18,828 bases of DNA, taken from positions 1-18,828 of the forward strand of contig JNET01028594.1 in the NCBI GenBank assembly GCA_000697455.1. The letters run 5' to 3'. The notes beneath the pieces are model-generated. The model saw nothing but the letters and a program-made list of their open reading frames with translations. It was not told the origin of the DNA and did not search any database. The DNA comes from Basidiobolus heterosporus B8920 (taxonomy: Eukaryota > Basidiobolomycota > Basidiobolomycetes > Basidiobolales > Basidiobolaceae). A program made the translations under genes and the position numbers. This document shows, piece after piece, positions 1 to 9,364 of the stretch (position 1 is its first letter; every line of letters starts with the position of its first letter).

Positions 1-240
1 AAGAGGGATATTAGTGTGGATTGCACTGTTTATTTCAAAGGGTGGGGATGCCCTATATATACTAAATATCTTGTGGTCATGAGATCATGACTCATCACTG
101 AGTATTATTCAATCAGTCCATATATAGACAATGCCAAGACATTGCCAAGACTTAATATAATGACCAATCACTTGTTTGATCATACATCCTAATCATAACT
201 ATAACAGGTAATATACTGAAACCTAATCTGATCAATTATT
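1..240 (-). mobile_element. Ty1/copia-type LTR (family A), partial
   Basis: The stretch matches the sequence just upstream of the copia gag remnant at 7458-7690, the A part of the chimera at 10349-10468 and the one near 1901-2020. Shared landmarks are the TATATATACT block, the palindromic CATGAGATCATGACTCATCAC and the run of GATCA words. The LTR proper probably begins with TG near position 15; the first bases match copia leader sequence. The left side is cut by the window edge. Assignment to copia rests on the adjacency seen at 7458, and the right boundary is approximate. Confidence 0.6.
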
Positions 241-310
241 AATGCTAATAGATCAACTGATAACAAGCGCTAATCAATAATACTAACTACTAAATCTGTA
301 TATTGCAATA

Positions 311-507
311 GCTTTTGATATGATATCAGCTGACTACTATGTAAGGAATTACGATGAGTAATATGACATCATAGATCTTAAGCCACAGTTATCAAAAATT
401 AGTATAAATACCAAGCTATTTTCCTCAATAAAGACCAGACAAGTTTTAGTGATTCAAATACTAGCTAATCCACTACTCATAATAACACTTTTTCAAGTAT
501 TATAACA
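311..507 (+). mobile_element. Ty3/gypsy LTR fragment (family C), inverted relative to the other main copies
   Basis: The sequence is the reverse complement of roughly the second half of the gypsy LTR at 16845-17223. It shares the segments around ATATGACATCATAGA, AGCCACAGTTATCAAAAATT, the AATAAAGACCAGACAAGTTTTAGTGATTC block and the terminal TATTATAACA. It ends exactly at the LTR terminus CA and is followed at once by protease-region sequence of gypsy copy 3. The 70 bases before it (241-310) are not assigned; they may still belong to LTR A. Confidence 0.75.
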
Positions 508-1489
508 ATGGTTTATTAATCCAGCAATGGTGCGATATTTCTTATCAACCCTGGTTGGGTTACAGGCAGGTGTTGGTTCAATAGAAACTTTGGTCTAGTG
601 TAGAACTCTACCTAAGCCTTGGACATTACAGGATCAAGAGTCAATCATGACTAAAACCAGATGCTTGGTCCATGTTCCATTAGGATAAACAATAGCTCAG
701 CTTCCTCACAAAGAAAAGTTGTGAAGTTGTCAGCAGAAGTGAACATAATATAATCTGTGAGTCATCTTTGGTGCACTGGTTGCAATAGGCTCTTTCAGCT
801 TAACTTCTGGTTTGGTAGTCACCACTCAAGTGGTGTATGTGTCTGGAATGTAGTAAGCTCTTCTTGATTTGAGAGGGCATCTTCCTACTCTATAAATAGC
901 ACTATAACTATATAGCTTATAGATGTGGCCTTATAGTAGGTTCTGTTGAAATGGTGTAGTATTTTACCTAATTATTTCACAAGTTATTCCTAAGTATTTC
1001 TAAGTATTCTACACTTGGTCAGGACTCTGAAAAACATCCAAATGGTCTAGATATTGATCAGAAACACTTTCCCACTCACAAACACAAAATTCTCAAAATT
1101 ACCAAAACTTGTCCAAATCACCCCAAATCTTCACCAGATTGTTCCCATTGTGATTATCAATCATTTACAACATCCTACAGTTGTATTAGATGGTAAACTA
1201 TAAGTGCCAAACTATTTACTCAATAAATGACAAGTGTCTAAACTACAACTTATATTTTCACTCCAATTCACTTCCAATCACTCCAGTTTATTATATCAGG
1301 TTCAACTCTAGTTTAGGCCCTCAGTCCTTCAGTAAAGTGCTGGTTTTGGCTTTGCTTATGCTTGTATTCAATTCATCCCTGAAAGTTTCTGAACTTGTAG
1401 AAATATCATTGGTCAGACCCTTTTTGCTTCAACATTTCAAGTTGGCTTCCTAGTAGAGTACACCAGTGCCCAGGCTGAAATGCTTCCAT
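508..1489 (-). mobile_element. Ty3/gypsy copy 3: decayed protease and gag remnant
   Basis: This is a fossil of the same family as the element at 13470-17223, strongly diverged. Positions 508-943 align with the protease and zinc-knuckle part of that element (near 15690-16230). Positions 1299-1489 align with its gag part (near 16235-16420). The two halves are separated by a B solo LTR with perfect target duplication. The right end is interrupted by a C LTR at 1490. Reverse transcriptase, RNase H and integrase are absent. It is broken many times, cannot encode a product, and looks older than copies 1 and 2. Confidence 0.7.
944..1298 (+). mobile_element. Solo LTR, family B (copy 1), with 5-bp target duplication
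   Basis: The element is 355 bp, starts TGTTGAAAT and ends TATCA, so it has the TG...CA ends of an LTR. It is flanked on both sides by GGTTC (939-943 and 1299-1303). A likely polyadenylation signal AATAAA lies near 1221, which suggests plus orientation. It sits inside the gag part of gypsy copy 3 and so is younger than that element. There is no internal region, so a solo LTR left by LTR-LTR recombination is the simplest reading. The TGTTG start and 5-bp duplication suit Ty1/copia, but the parent element is not in the window. Confidence 0.88.
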
Positions 1490-1812
1490 TGTTATAATAC
1501 TTAAGAAGGTTTTATTGAGAGTAGGCCAGTATATAAATCACCAAAATTTTCCTGGTTTTTATAGTGGACAATAGCTTAGTACTTGTCCCAATAATTGATA
1601 ACAGCAGCTTAAGATCTATGATGCCATATTACTGATCATATTTCCTGATGTAGTTGTCAGCTGATACCTAGACAACATGTACAAATACAACGTTCTAGAA
1701 ACTGCATAAATAAGATCAAATCAATAATTGTCTGATATACACAAAGTGACCTCAATGAGTTGAGAATTGGGTAATTTGGGTATTTTTACATGCAGATTCT
1801 GATTTTGCACTC
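1490..1812 (-). mobile_element. Ty3/gypsy LTR (family C), truncated
   Basis: It starts TGTTATAATACTTAAGAA like the gypsy LTR at 16845 and follows it through the segment ending near GATTTTGCACTC. The last 60 or so bases of the LTR are missing, because the sequence switches at 1813 to the chimeric B-A-B element. It interrupts gypsy copy 3 gag sequence. No target duplication can be judged because one end is lost. Confidence 0.8.
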
Positions 1813-2289
1813 TATGTCCTGCAGCTGTATTACTAATAGCACAGGATTGAAATGGTCAATTAGCAGGAGTAAACAAGATATTATTCAAGAGCAATATTAG
1901 TGTGTATTGAACTGTTTATATCAAAGGATGGGATGTCCTATATATACTGAAAATCTTGTGGTCATGAGATCATGACTCATCACTGATTATTAATTGATCA
2001 GTGCATACATAGATAATGTCAAAAATGTACAATTGGTCTAGATATTTATCAGCATTACTTTCCCAATAACAAAGACAAAATTCTCAAAATCAGCAAAACT
2101 TATCCAAATCATCCCAAATCTTCACCAGATTGTTTCCACTATGATTATCAATCATTTACAATGCCCTACTGCTGTATCACATGGTAAACTATAAGTACCA
2201 CACTATTTACCTCATAAATGACCAGTGTCTAAACTACAACATATATTCTCACTCCAATTCACTAGCAATCACTCCAGCTGATTGCATCA
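1813..2289. mobile_element. Partial copy of a chimeric B-A-B LTR element
   Basis: It has the same order and the same internal junctions as the complete chimera at 10036-10737, and is nearly identical over the first part. About 20 bases of B (1813-1832) come first, then 188 bases of copia leader plus LTR A (1833-2020), then the last 269 bases of B (2021-2289) ending in TG-rich sequence and CATCA. The left B portion is mostly missing. The left side abuts a truncated C LTR and the right side abuts the reverse transcriptase start of gypsy copy 2. Confidence 0.85.
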
Positions 2290-3608
2290 ACAGGTGCTCC
2301 CTATGGTGATTTATTGGTTCTGATAAGGCCTTGTTGTAGTAACTCATCTAGCTGCTTTCTGAGTTCTTGAAACTCTAATGGACTCATTCTATAAGATGTC
2401 TTGCTTACAGGTAGGCTGTCTTCAGTATCAGTAGCATGATTAACATCTCTTTCTAATGGAAGCTGAGTCAGGGATTCAAGGTAAACAACAGTATACTCCT
2501 CTACTAGCTTAAGGATATCTGAGCCACTTGGTTCTTGGTCTTCATTCAAGAAGTGGTCACAAGGTATATTTCAACATTCTGCTTCAAAATTCTGGCAAAT
2601 TGGCTCTTGGTAACTGACATGCTGTCATTTGGGCTTTCAGGCATGGCACCCAAGTATATCTTGGACTGTTTAAGGTAATAGGTCTTGGCATCTTTCTCCA
2701 GAGACTTTTCTTTGTTTCTTCATGAGATTACAGCATCTCATCTCCTTAGCCAAGATTGTCCAAGTATCAGATCAGAGCTTGAGTTTAGAAATATATAGGC
2801 ACAGAGTTCCTCTTCATGATTATCAACCTTCAGCTTTGTGTGGTCTGTTATTCTGTCAATGGTGTATTGTTTCCCATCAGCAATTGTAAGGCTTCTGGCA
2901 GGTGTTGGCTCATTGGAAACTCCAATCTGGTGTAGAATTCCACTTGAGATATAGTGGTTAGAGGCTGCAGAGTCTATCATTACTGTAACTGGGTGATCAT
3001 TCCATGTCCCCTCATGATAATACAATGGATTAGCTCCTTCACCTCAAAAAAGCCTGAGGTTTTCAGCTGTGTTGGACATACAAAATTCTTCAGAGTCTCC
3101 TTGGGTATACTGAATAACAGTGGCCAGTGTCTTATGGACAATGACTGGGGGTGGTTCTTACAGTATCTAGCAGAATGAGAAAAGTCCAAGCCTTTTACAA
3201 TCTTCTTTGGTGGGCACTTTTTGTATAACTTCTAACTCCATGGGCACACTTGAGAGGTACTTGTGTCTGGGCTTCTGAAAGTTTTTCTTAGCTCAATAGG
3301 ATACATTTCTACTCCATACATGGCACTCTCATAGTTTACTGCAATTCTTATAGCTTCTTCACTGGGCATGGTGCTTTGTAGTCCACTTTAGCTTTTTTCT
3401 AATTGTTTAATTCTTCAACAAAGTGCTGGATTTGGTCAAGCTCATGCAGGTGCTGAATCTGGCCCATGATATTTCTAAACTCATAGACACACTTCTTGAG
3501 AGATCCTTTTTGCTTTAACACTCTGAGTTCCTTTCTTAATAGAGTTTTCTGGTTCAAAGGCTGGAATGCTTCCTCATTAGCCAAGACAAATTCTTCCAAG
3601 GTGCTGAT

Positions 3609-3963
3609 TGTTGAAATAGTGTAGTATTGCACCTAATCATTTCATAAGTTATTCCTAAGTATTTCTAAGTATTCTACACTTGATCAGGACTCTGAAAAAC
3701 GTCCAAATGGTCTAGATATTGATCAGAAACACTTTCCCACTCACAAACACAAAACTCTCAAAATTACCAAAACTTGTCCAAATCACCCCAAATCTTCACC
3801 AGATTGTTCCCACTATGATTATCAATCATTTACAACGTCCTACTGCTGTATTACATGGTAAACTATAAGTACCAGACCATTTACTCAATAAATGACAAGT
3901 GTCTAAACTACAACTTATATTTTCACTCCAATTCACTTCCAATCACTCCAGTTTATTGTATCA
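3609..3963 (+). mobile_element. Solo LTR, family B (copy 2)
   Basis: It is exactly 355 bp, TGTTGAAAT to GTATCA, and about 95 percent identical by eye to copy 1 at 944-1298. The flanks are CTGAT (3604-3608) and TTGAT (3964-3968), a 5-bp target duplication with one difference. Comparison with gypsy copy 1 near 16447-16475 shows that gag sequence resumes directly across the insertion. An AATAAA lies near 3886. Confidence 0.88.
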
Positions 3964-4160
3964 TTGATAAGTGGGGCCTGATGCATCTCTGCTTTTCTCT
4001 TTCTGTTCGGGTATCACTATAAAGCTGCAGATCCAAGATAGGAGGAGACATTATGCACCTTCCTTGAGTCAGGCACTCCTTTAGCAAGGAAAGCTTCTTC
4101 CATCTGGAATAGCCAGGATCCTAAGTTCTCATCTTGTCTTCCATGCTAGATACTAACATG

Positions 4161-4540
4161 TGCTATAATACCTAAGAAAGTGTTACTGAAAGTAGTGTAT
4201 AAGCTAGTATTTGAATCACTAAAACTTGTCTGGTCTTTATTGAGGAAAATAGCTTGGTATTTATACTAATTTTTGATAACTGCGGCTTAAGATTGATGAT
4301 ATCATATTAATAATCATAATTCCTGATATAGTAGTCAGCTGATATCTTATCCAAAGTCACAAATAAGAAAATTCTGGAAACTGATAGAAGCTGATAGAAA
4401 TAAGATCAAATCAATGATCCAAGAAATACTTAAAGTTAACCAAATAAGCTGAATACCAAACTATAGAGGTACTTTTACTCCTAGAATCTAATCCTTCACT
4501 TAATACTGTGTAGAAACAACTATTTTCTACCAAAATTACA
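4161..4540 (-). mobile_element. Solo Ty3/gypsy LTR (family C) inside gag of copy 2
   Basis: The 380-bp sequence starts TGCTATAATACC and ends CAAAATTACA, matching the LTR at 16845-17223 along its whole length. Gag sequence of copy 2 is interrupted at 4160 and resumes after 4540, as the corresponding uninterrupted region of copy 1 near 16640-16660 shows. Flanking duplication is not clear, perhaps because it has decayed. It is a later insertion of the same family into one of its own members. Confidence 0.82.
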
Positions 4541-4732
4541 ACTCATCCACCCATAGAGAACTGGTTCCAAAGTCAGTTGTTTTCACATCTTGCTTATTTA
4601 TGGCATGCTGGGTAGCTAAGTATTGTTGAATGTCATTCTTATGTTGCTGAAGTCTTAGTAAGGTGGAGTTCCAACTGTTGACTTCTTCTTGAGGCACCTT
4701 AGGCTTTGCTGAGGTACAGAGGGTGGTTAATT

Positions 4733-4742
4733 GCTGCTACCA
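4733..4742 (-). other. Retroelement primer-binding site, gypsy copy 2
   Basis: On the minus strand the LTR ends ...TATAACA, then one base C, then TGGTAGCAGC. This is complementary to the 3' end expected of an initiator methionine tRNA (acceptor ...GCTGCTACCA). The same position in copies 1 and 4 carries TGGTTGCAGC and TGATAGCAGC. The tRNA assignment is from knowledge of yeast and animal initiator tRNAs and is an inference. Confidence 0.6.
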
Positions 4743-4743
4743 G

Positions 4744-5121
4744 TGTTATAACGCTTGAGAAAGTGTTATTAAGCATAGTACATAAGCTAGTTTTGATTCA
4801 TTGAAACTGGTCTTGTCTTTATTGTGGGCAATAGTTTGGTATTTATGCTAATTTCCACAACATGAGGCTTAAAATCTATTATGTCAGATCTACAATGATA
4901 ATTTCTGACATGGTAATCAGCTGAAATGTTCTCATAAGTCACAAATAGAACTTTCTAGAAGCTGATAGAAAATGATGGCAATATGATTTAATCAATGTTT
5001 GTAAGAAATACTTCAGGTTAGCCCAATGAGCTGAAATTGGGATATAGGGGTATTCTTATGTGTAGAATCGGAATCTGTTCCCAATACTGTTCAAGAAAAA
5101 CTATTCTCCATTGAGATTACA
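4744..5121 (-). mobile_element. 5' LTR of Ty3/gypsy copy 2 (family C)
   Basis: The 378-bp LTR starts TGTTATAACGC and ends GATTACA in plus-strand order. It is directly followed on its 5'-gag side by a primer site and gag leader. On its other side it abuts the copia remnant without a clear target duplication. It differs from the solo LTR at 4161-4540 at many positions, so the two are not a matched pair from one insertion. Confidence 0.82.
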
Positions 5122-7457
5122 ACACTTCACTTTTCATAGCTTTAAAAATAGTTTATTGCTCACTCATTATTACATGGGTAACAACCCTGGTAGTCCTCCA
5201 CCACTCTGTGGTTGCTTTCTTTTGGCATAAACACTTTGTTGTAGGTGAATTGCCTCTATTAGAGCTTTCATTCATGGAGCCTAAAGGTTCTGCTTCCTTC
5301 AGCACATCATTATAATTGTCATGATGACTAGATTCTACTGGCAATATCATATTATAATTTGTACAATCATTCTGTTGAAATAGTGTAGTATTGCATCTAA
5401 TTATTTCATAAGTTATTCCTAAGTATTTCTAAGTATTCTACACTTGATCAGGACTCTAAAAAACATCCAAATGGTCTAGATATTGATCAGAAACACTTTC
5501 CCACTCACAAACACAAAATTTTCATAATTACCAAAACTTGTCCAAATCACCCCAAATCCTCACCAGATTAATCCCACTGTGATTATCAATCATTTACAAC
5601 ATCCTACTGCTGTATCAAATGGAAAACTATAAGTACCAGACTATTTACCCAATAAATGACAAGTGTCAAAACTACAACTTATATTTTCACTCCAATTCAC
5701 TTCTAATCACTCCAGTTGATTGTATCACATTCTTCTACTTAACATCATATGTGAAGATATCATGGGCTTCAGGTTTGGTTGAGATTTCCTCAAATACCAT
5801 ATTTCTGTTGAAAGTCTGGTGACTTGTGGTACATGCAGTATTTCTAAAGGAGAGGAATATATAGTATGGTTACTGCATCTGAATACAGAGTCTAAGACTA
5901 ATCATTTGCTTATATAGCTGATATGCTGAAGTATCATACACAGGCACACTAGCTGTATATATATATTGAACTGTCTTGGATTCCAGCTTGTTTCTTTTCT
6001 TCTTGGCCTTCTATGTTAAGCCTTTGCAGCCAAAGATTCCCAGAGGAGATACATCTGGTGTTTCTTTGTACCATTACTCATGAGAAGTCATTCCTTATAC
6101 AGCTCTGAAAGGGCTTCTGCTGTTCAAGTATACAGCAGTAACAAAAGCTCTAGTCCAGAATATATATATTAAGTTCTTTTGCTGCAACATGGCCTTGGCA
6201 GTCTCAGCAATTACACAATTATTCCATTTAGAGACTCCATTTTGTTGGAGAGAAAAAGAGGTCTTTGTTTCTTGCCTAATTCCATGTTTCTTGAGAGTAT
6301 TTTCAAGCTCATTATCAGATATTAGTACTTTGATTTTCTCTCGTGTCTCATTCCCTGCAAGGGCCCTGAACTCAAAAAAAGCTGACTAACCCTCACTCTT
6401 TTACTAAAAAAAGTACATACAGGTTATCTGAGAGCATTCATTAGGTCAAAATGCTCAGAATGTACAAGCTCCAGAACACCATGAGATCACTAATCACTAG
6501 TCTTAGAGAATGGTTTCTTATATTGTTTGCCATGAAGACATTCAATGCATATCTCCTTTATGGTAGAATTTCCAAGTTCTATTCCTTGGCCATGTTCTTA
6601 GACCATAAAGTCATACTATGTGCCAGCAGCACTTGCCAGTCCTAATTGTTTAGCTAAGTCACTCTTCTTCTGTAGCTATTCTTAGCCATGTGTCCTGTCT
6701 TATGGCAATGATGGCACATGAAGTCAGCCTTTGTGTTACTTTTAGCTGGCTTTTCAGAGTGATTACTTGTGTAACAGGCACTCTCCTTCTTTCCCTCAGC
6801 TCCAGTCTCATTTTGCTACCTTTCTTCATGTTTAAGTTAAGCAGTGACAAATGACTCAATCAGCAGGCTTTCAGCAGCAATGTCAATATTATTAATTATA
6901 GCTTTGTAACATGGCAGCAGAGGGTTGAACAGCATATTGATAAAGTCTTTATCAGCAATGTTGCTCCCAGTCATGGCTAGCTTCATCATAATTGCTTTGA
7001 GTTTGCTGATATGAGTAGTAATAGTGTTGGTTGAATGCTTCTTTTGAAAACCATAGAAATGTTGAAGCAGATACATCAGCTTAGCAGCAACTTGAATTTG
7101 ATAAAAGTTCTTGTGTATATCCCAGGCTTCCTTTGGATTTTCAGCTTTCATAGCAAAAGAAAATTAAGCATTTTCAAGATTAAGCATTATGGCAGACTAG
7201 GCTCCAGTTTGTCTTTTCTTAAAGCCATATAGATCCTTGGCTTTGAATTTATCAAGTTGAGTCTCCACACCAGTGACAAAGTCCTAGAGGTTCCTTGGTA
7301 CTCCACATCAGAAAGTCTTTTCCATAAAAGTGGTCAATAACTGCAATAGCTTTGGCTATATCATTAGTGTGGTGTGTGGCCCTCATGATCTCACAGCAAA
7401 ATATAAGAATGGTCAAGTAGCAGAAGTCAAAAGTAGACTATACAAGAGAGATATTAG
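5122..7457 (-). mobile_element. Ty1/copia remnant: gag to integrase, 3' half missing
   Basis: On the minus strand, from high to low coordinates, a copia polyprotein can be followed. The gag UBN2-like region (about 6837-7330) has the typical EAWDIHKNFY...LMYLLQHFYGF layout. A zinc-knuckle-like segment follows (about 6659-6725). The GAG pre-integrase region (about 6440-6600) resembles ECLHGKQYKKPF followed by LELVHSEHFDLM. Integrase is at about 5990-6400 (NxCVIAETAKAML, AFVTAVYLNSRSPF). A linker toward RT is at about 5130-5850. RT, RNase H and the 3' LTR are not present. Order gag-integrase is that of copia, not gypsy. A B solo LTR is nested at 5373. Broken many times. Confidence 0.82.
5373..5727 (+). 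mobile_element. Solo LTR, family B (copy 3), perfect target duplication
   Basis: The 355-bp element runs TGTTGAAAT to TGTATCA, flanked on both sides by CATTC (5368-5372 and 5728-5732). It lies in the integrase-to-RT linker of the copia remnant, so it entered after that element. AATAAA lies near 5651. Its length is identical to copies 1 and 2. Confidence 0.9.
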
Positions 7458-7690
7458 TCTGAATTGAACCATGTACTTTGAAGGGTGGGGATACTTTATT
7501 CACACCAGGTATCTGGTGGTCATTGAATCATCACTCATCACAGATTATCAATCAGTCAGTCAATAACTAGTCAATGACATAACATTGCCAACACTAAATG
7601 TAATGAATAATCTCTTTTTTGGTCATACATTCTAATCATATAACTATATTAGTTCATATAATGAAAAATAATCTGATTTGCTCTCATTAT
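7458..7690 (-). mobile_element. Ty1/copia 5' LTR (family A), right part uncertain
   Basis: It directly precedes the copia gag remnant on the minus strand, which is what identifies A as the copia LTR. It matches 15-240 through the GGGTGGGGAT, CATCACTCATCAC, ATCAATCAGTC and CATACATTCTAATCAT blocks. The LTR terminus next to the leader is near 7458. The distal end is not fixed, because the two long copies stop matching near 7690. The whole LTR may be longer. Confidence 0.65.
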
Positions 7691-8040
7691 AGCTCAAAAA
7701 GACTGTTGTGTTGCTTTCAGTAAAGACATTCATGACACAGCTTAATTCAGCTGGATTTTAGAAATACAAACCCTGAACAAACTGATTATCAACTATTGAA
7801 GTAATCTCTGCCAGGTTGAATATTCTAATTTTGCATTATTTGCACACTCAGATTCAATTCAAGTACATTTGGATTTGCACATATGTTTCTCCTTAATCAC
7901 TATGGCTCTTGATGTCCATTCTGACAAAATGTATTTCATCTCAGCTGATTAAACATGAGTTCTGATCTCTGTGCAGTTTCCTTACTCAATGATAGTGGAT
8001 TGTTGGGTATTCCAGGCATGTAGAGTACATCAGTCAAATA
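7691..8040. other. Unassigned 350-bp stretch between copia LTR and inverted repeat
   Basis: I see no match to the other families in the window, no open frame of interest and no RNA-like structure. It could hold the distal part of LTR A or an old retroelement piece. Nothing more can be supported. Confidence 0.3.
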
Positions 8041-8820
8041 TGCAATAGTACAACCAGTATTCTATCCTGAAATGAGCTGCATAGTGCCTAAAATAATTAT
8101 ACTGCAATTGTAATTTTGGTAAAAAGTATTTGTTACTACAGAGTTTTGAGTGCAAAATCAGATACTACATTTTATATATAAATTCCAATTTGCAATCCAA
8201 GCTTGGCCAACATGTCTATTGTCTACCAAAGTTACTGAAAATGATTCCATTAATATGCCATTTTTCCCTCAGGTGCTTGTACTTGGTGATTATGCCCATT
8301 TTACAAGGCATCATTGTGCTAGGCCTACTTTTGTATCTCTCATTGTTGAGCTTTATAAGCTTTATGCCATTATTACTATTCCTAATTGCAATTTGAACTA
8401 TTAAGCTGTTAAGATAATTCAGCATTGCACCAAATTATTTCATGAGCTATGCCTCAGTTTTTTCAGGTCTTCCAAACTTGAGCAGCTATTAGAATCCTTG
8501 CCACAGCCACAACATTGATCCAAAACATTTCTCAATCACAAAAACACATGATAATCTTGGTAGATTATAGTTTCTTAGGTATTGTTCCAAGCACAGAATC
8601 AAAATTCTACATGAACTTAGCTGATCTTATTTCTATCAGTTTTCATTATTTTAATCAGCTTCTGGAGAGTTACAGTTGAGGCCTTTGATCAGATATCAGC
8701 TCATTATTATAGCAAATATGATGATTAGTAATGTGACATCATAGTATCTAAGTCATATTGATCATCAACTGATGTTCATATCAAGCTACTTTCCATAATA
8801 AAGACCAGGCAAGCCCTAGT
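8041..8820 (+). repeat. Long inverted repeat, left arm (family C LTR pieces, D, and a B-like piece)
   Basis: This is the reverse complement of 12691-13469, by eye about 93-95 percent identical, with arms of almost equal length (780 and 779 bp) and a 3.87-kb spacer. In order it holds a short unknown piece (8041-8109), the first about 70 bases of a C LTR (8110-8177), about 230 bases of unclassified D (8178-8406), about 140 bases resembling the start of B (8407-8547), and a second, longer C LTR portion (8548-8820). Overlapping open frames here mirror those in the other arm and look fortuitous. Confidence 0.85.
8407..8547 (+). mobile_element. Old B-like LTR piece within the inverted repeat
   Basis: It starts TGTTAAGATAATTCAGCATTGCACC, which is TGTTGAAATAGTGTAGTATTGCACC of B with scattered differences. 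It then follows B for about 140 bases (TTATTTCATGAGCTATGCC; CATTGATC; AACATTTCTC; CACAAAAACAC). It is much more diverged than the 355-bp copies and is either an older B insertion or a related family. The matching piece in the other arm is at about 12962-13103 on the minus strand. Confidence 0.6.
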
Positions 8821-8834
8821 AATAGTTATAGAAT

Positions 8835-8970
8835 AAAACCAATGATTGTAAGAAATCATAAAAGTTAACTAAAGGACCTAAATGTTGTGACATAGGGGTA
8901 TTTATACATGTAGAATCTGATTCTGCACTCAATACTGTGTAAAAGCAACTATTTTCTACCAAAACTATAA
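8835..8970 (-). mobile_element. Ty3/gypsy LTR fragment (family C)
   Basis: The stretch carries the last 135 or so bases of the C LTR in plus-strand order: ATAGGGGTATTTATACATGTAGAATCTGATTC, then the terminal TTTTCTACCAAAACTATA. It faces the oppositely oriented C piece that ends the inverted-repeat arm near 8820, so the two LTR pieces meet head to head. Confidence 0.75.
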
Positions 8971-9364
8971 CACTTCTAAATTGAGCTGAAATCATTGAAT
9001 TGTGAACAAATGGCAATTAAAAAAAACAGCACCTATTGGACCAATTTAGAGTTACAGTGATTCCAAGTGGGCAAGAAACATTGATTATAGAAGATAGGCC
9101 ATCAGATACTAGCTATTTATGTCTAGTGTTGTGTAGTGGCATGTTTTGATAAGAAAAGAGATTTAGATAGAGAGCAAGTGCAATAGCATAACTTGTTATC
9201 AGCAGTAGCTGAATAATTGTATTGGCTGAATGCTGGTACCAGTAGTAAGTATACAAACCTTTCCATGAGTGTGGAACTAGTAAAATAATAACTTTCAGAA
9301 GATATACCAATGATTTAATCTTGTTCAGCTACTAGTCTGGTAAATAACATGGAGTGCTCCATTG
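8971..9364. other. About 390 bp with no recognisable feature
   Basis: AT-rich sequence without a match to families A to E. The one longer open frame here is short, low in complexity, and has no known motif. Confidence 0.4.

Larger units (their letters stand above)
2290..5121 (-). mobile_element. Ty3/gypsy copy 2: 5' half of an element, nested with other LTRs
   Basis: Read on the minus strand this fossil runs from a 5' LTR (4744-5121) through primer site and gag (4541-4743, 3964-4160 and about 3190-3608), zinc-knuckle and protease (about 2738-3190), to the start of reverse transcriptase (2290-2560), where it stops. The protease region shows an active-site-like D-S-A-A-S segment and the family motif LILGQSWL. 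It is colinear with copy 1 (15115-17223). A solo B LTR (3609-3963) and a solo C LTR (4161-4540) are inserted in gag. Most of RT, RNase H, integrase and the 3' LTR are missing. It carries numerous breaks. Confidence 0.85.

Noticed and set aside
1190-1453. Plus-strand open frame, also seen in shorter form at 5619-5822
   Set aside because: Both begin in the B LTR and run into unrelated gypsy or copia sequence antisense to the real fossil frame, so they are chance read-outs.
8130-8425. Overlapping open frames on both strands, mirrored at 12992-13320
   Set aside because: They lie in the non-coding D part of the inverted repeat, appear in several frames at once and show no motif. The mirror copy only reflects the repeat.
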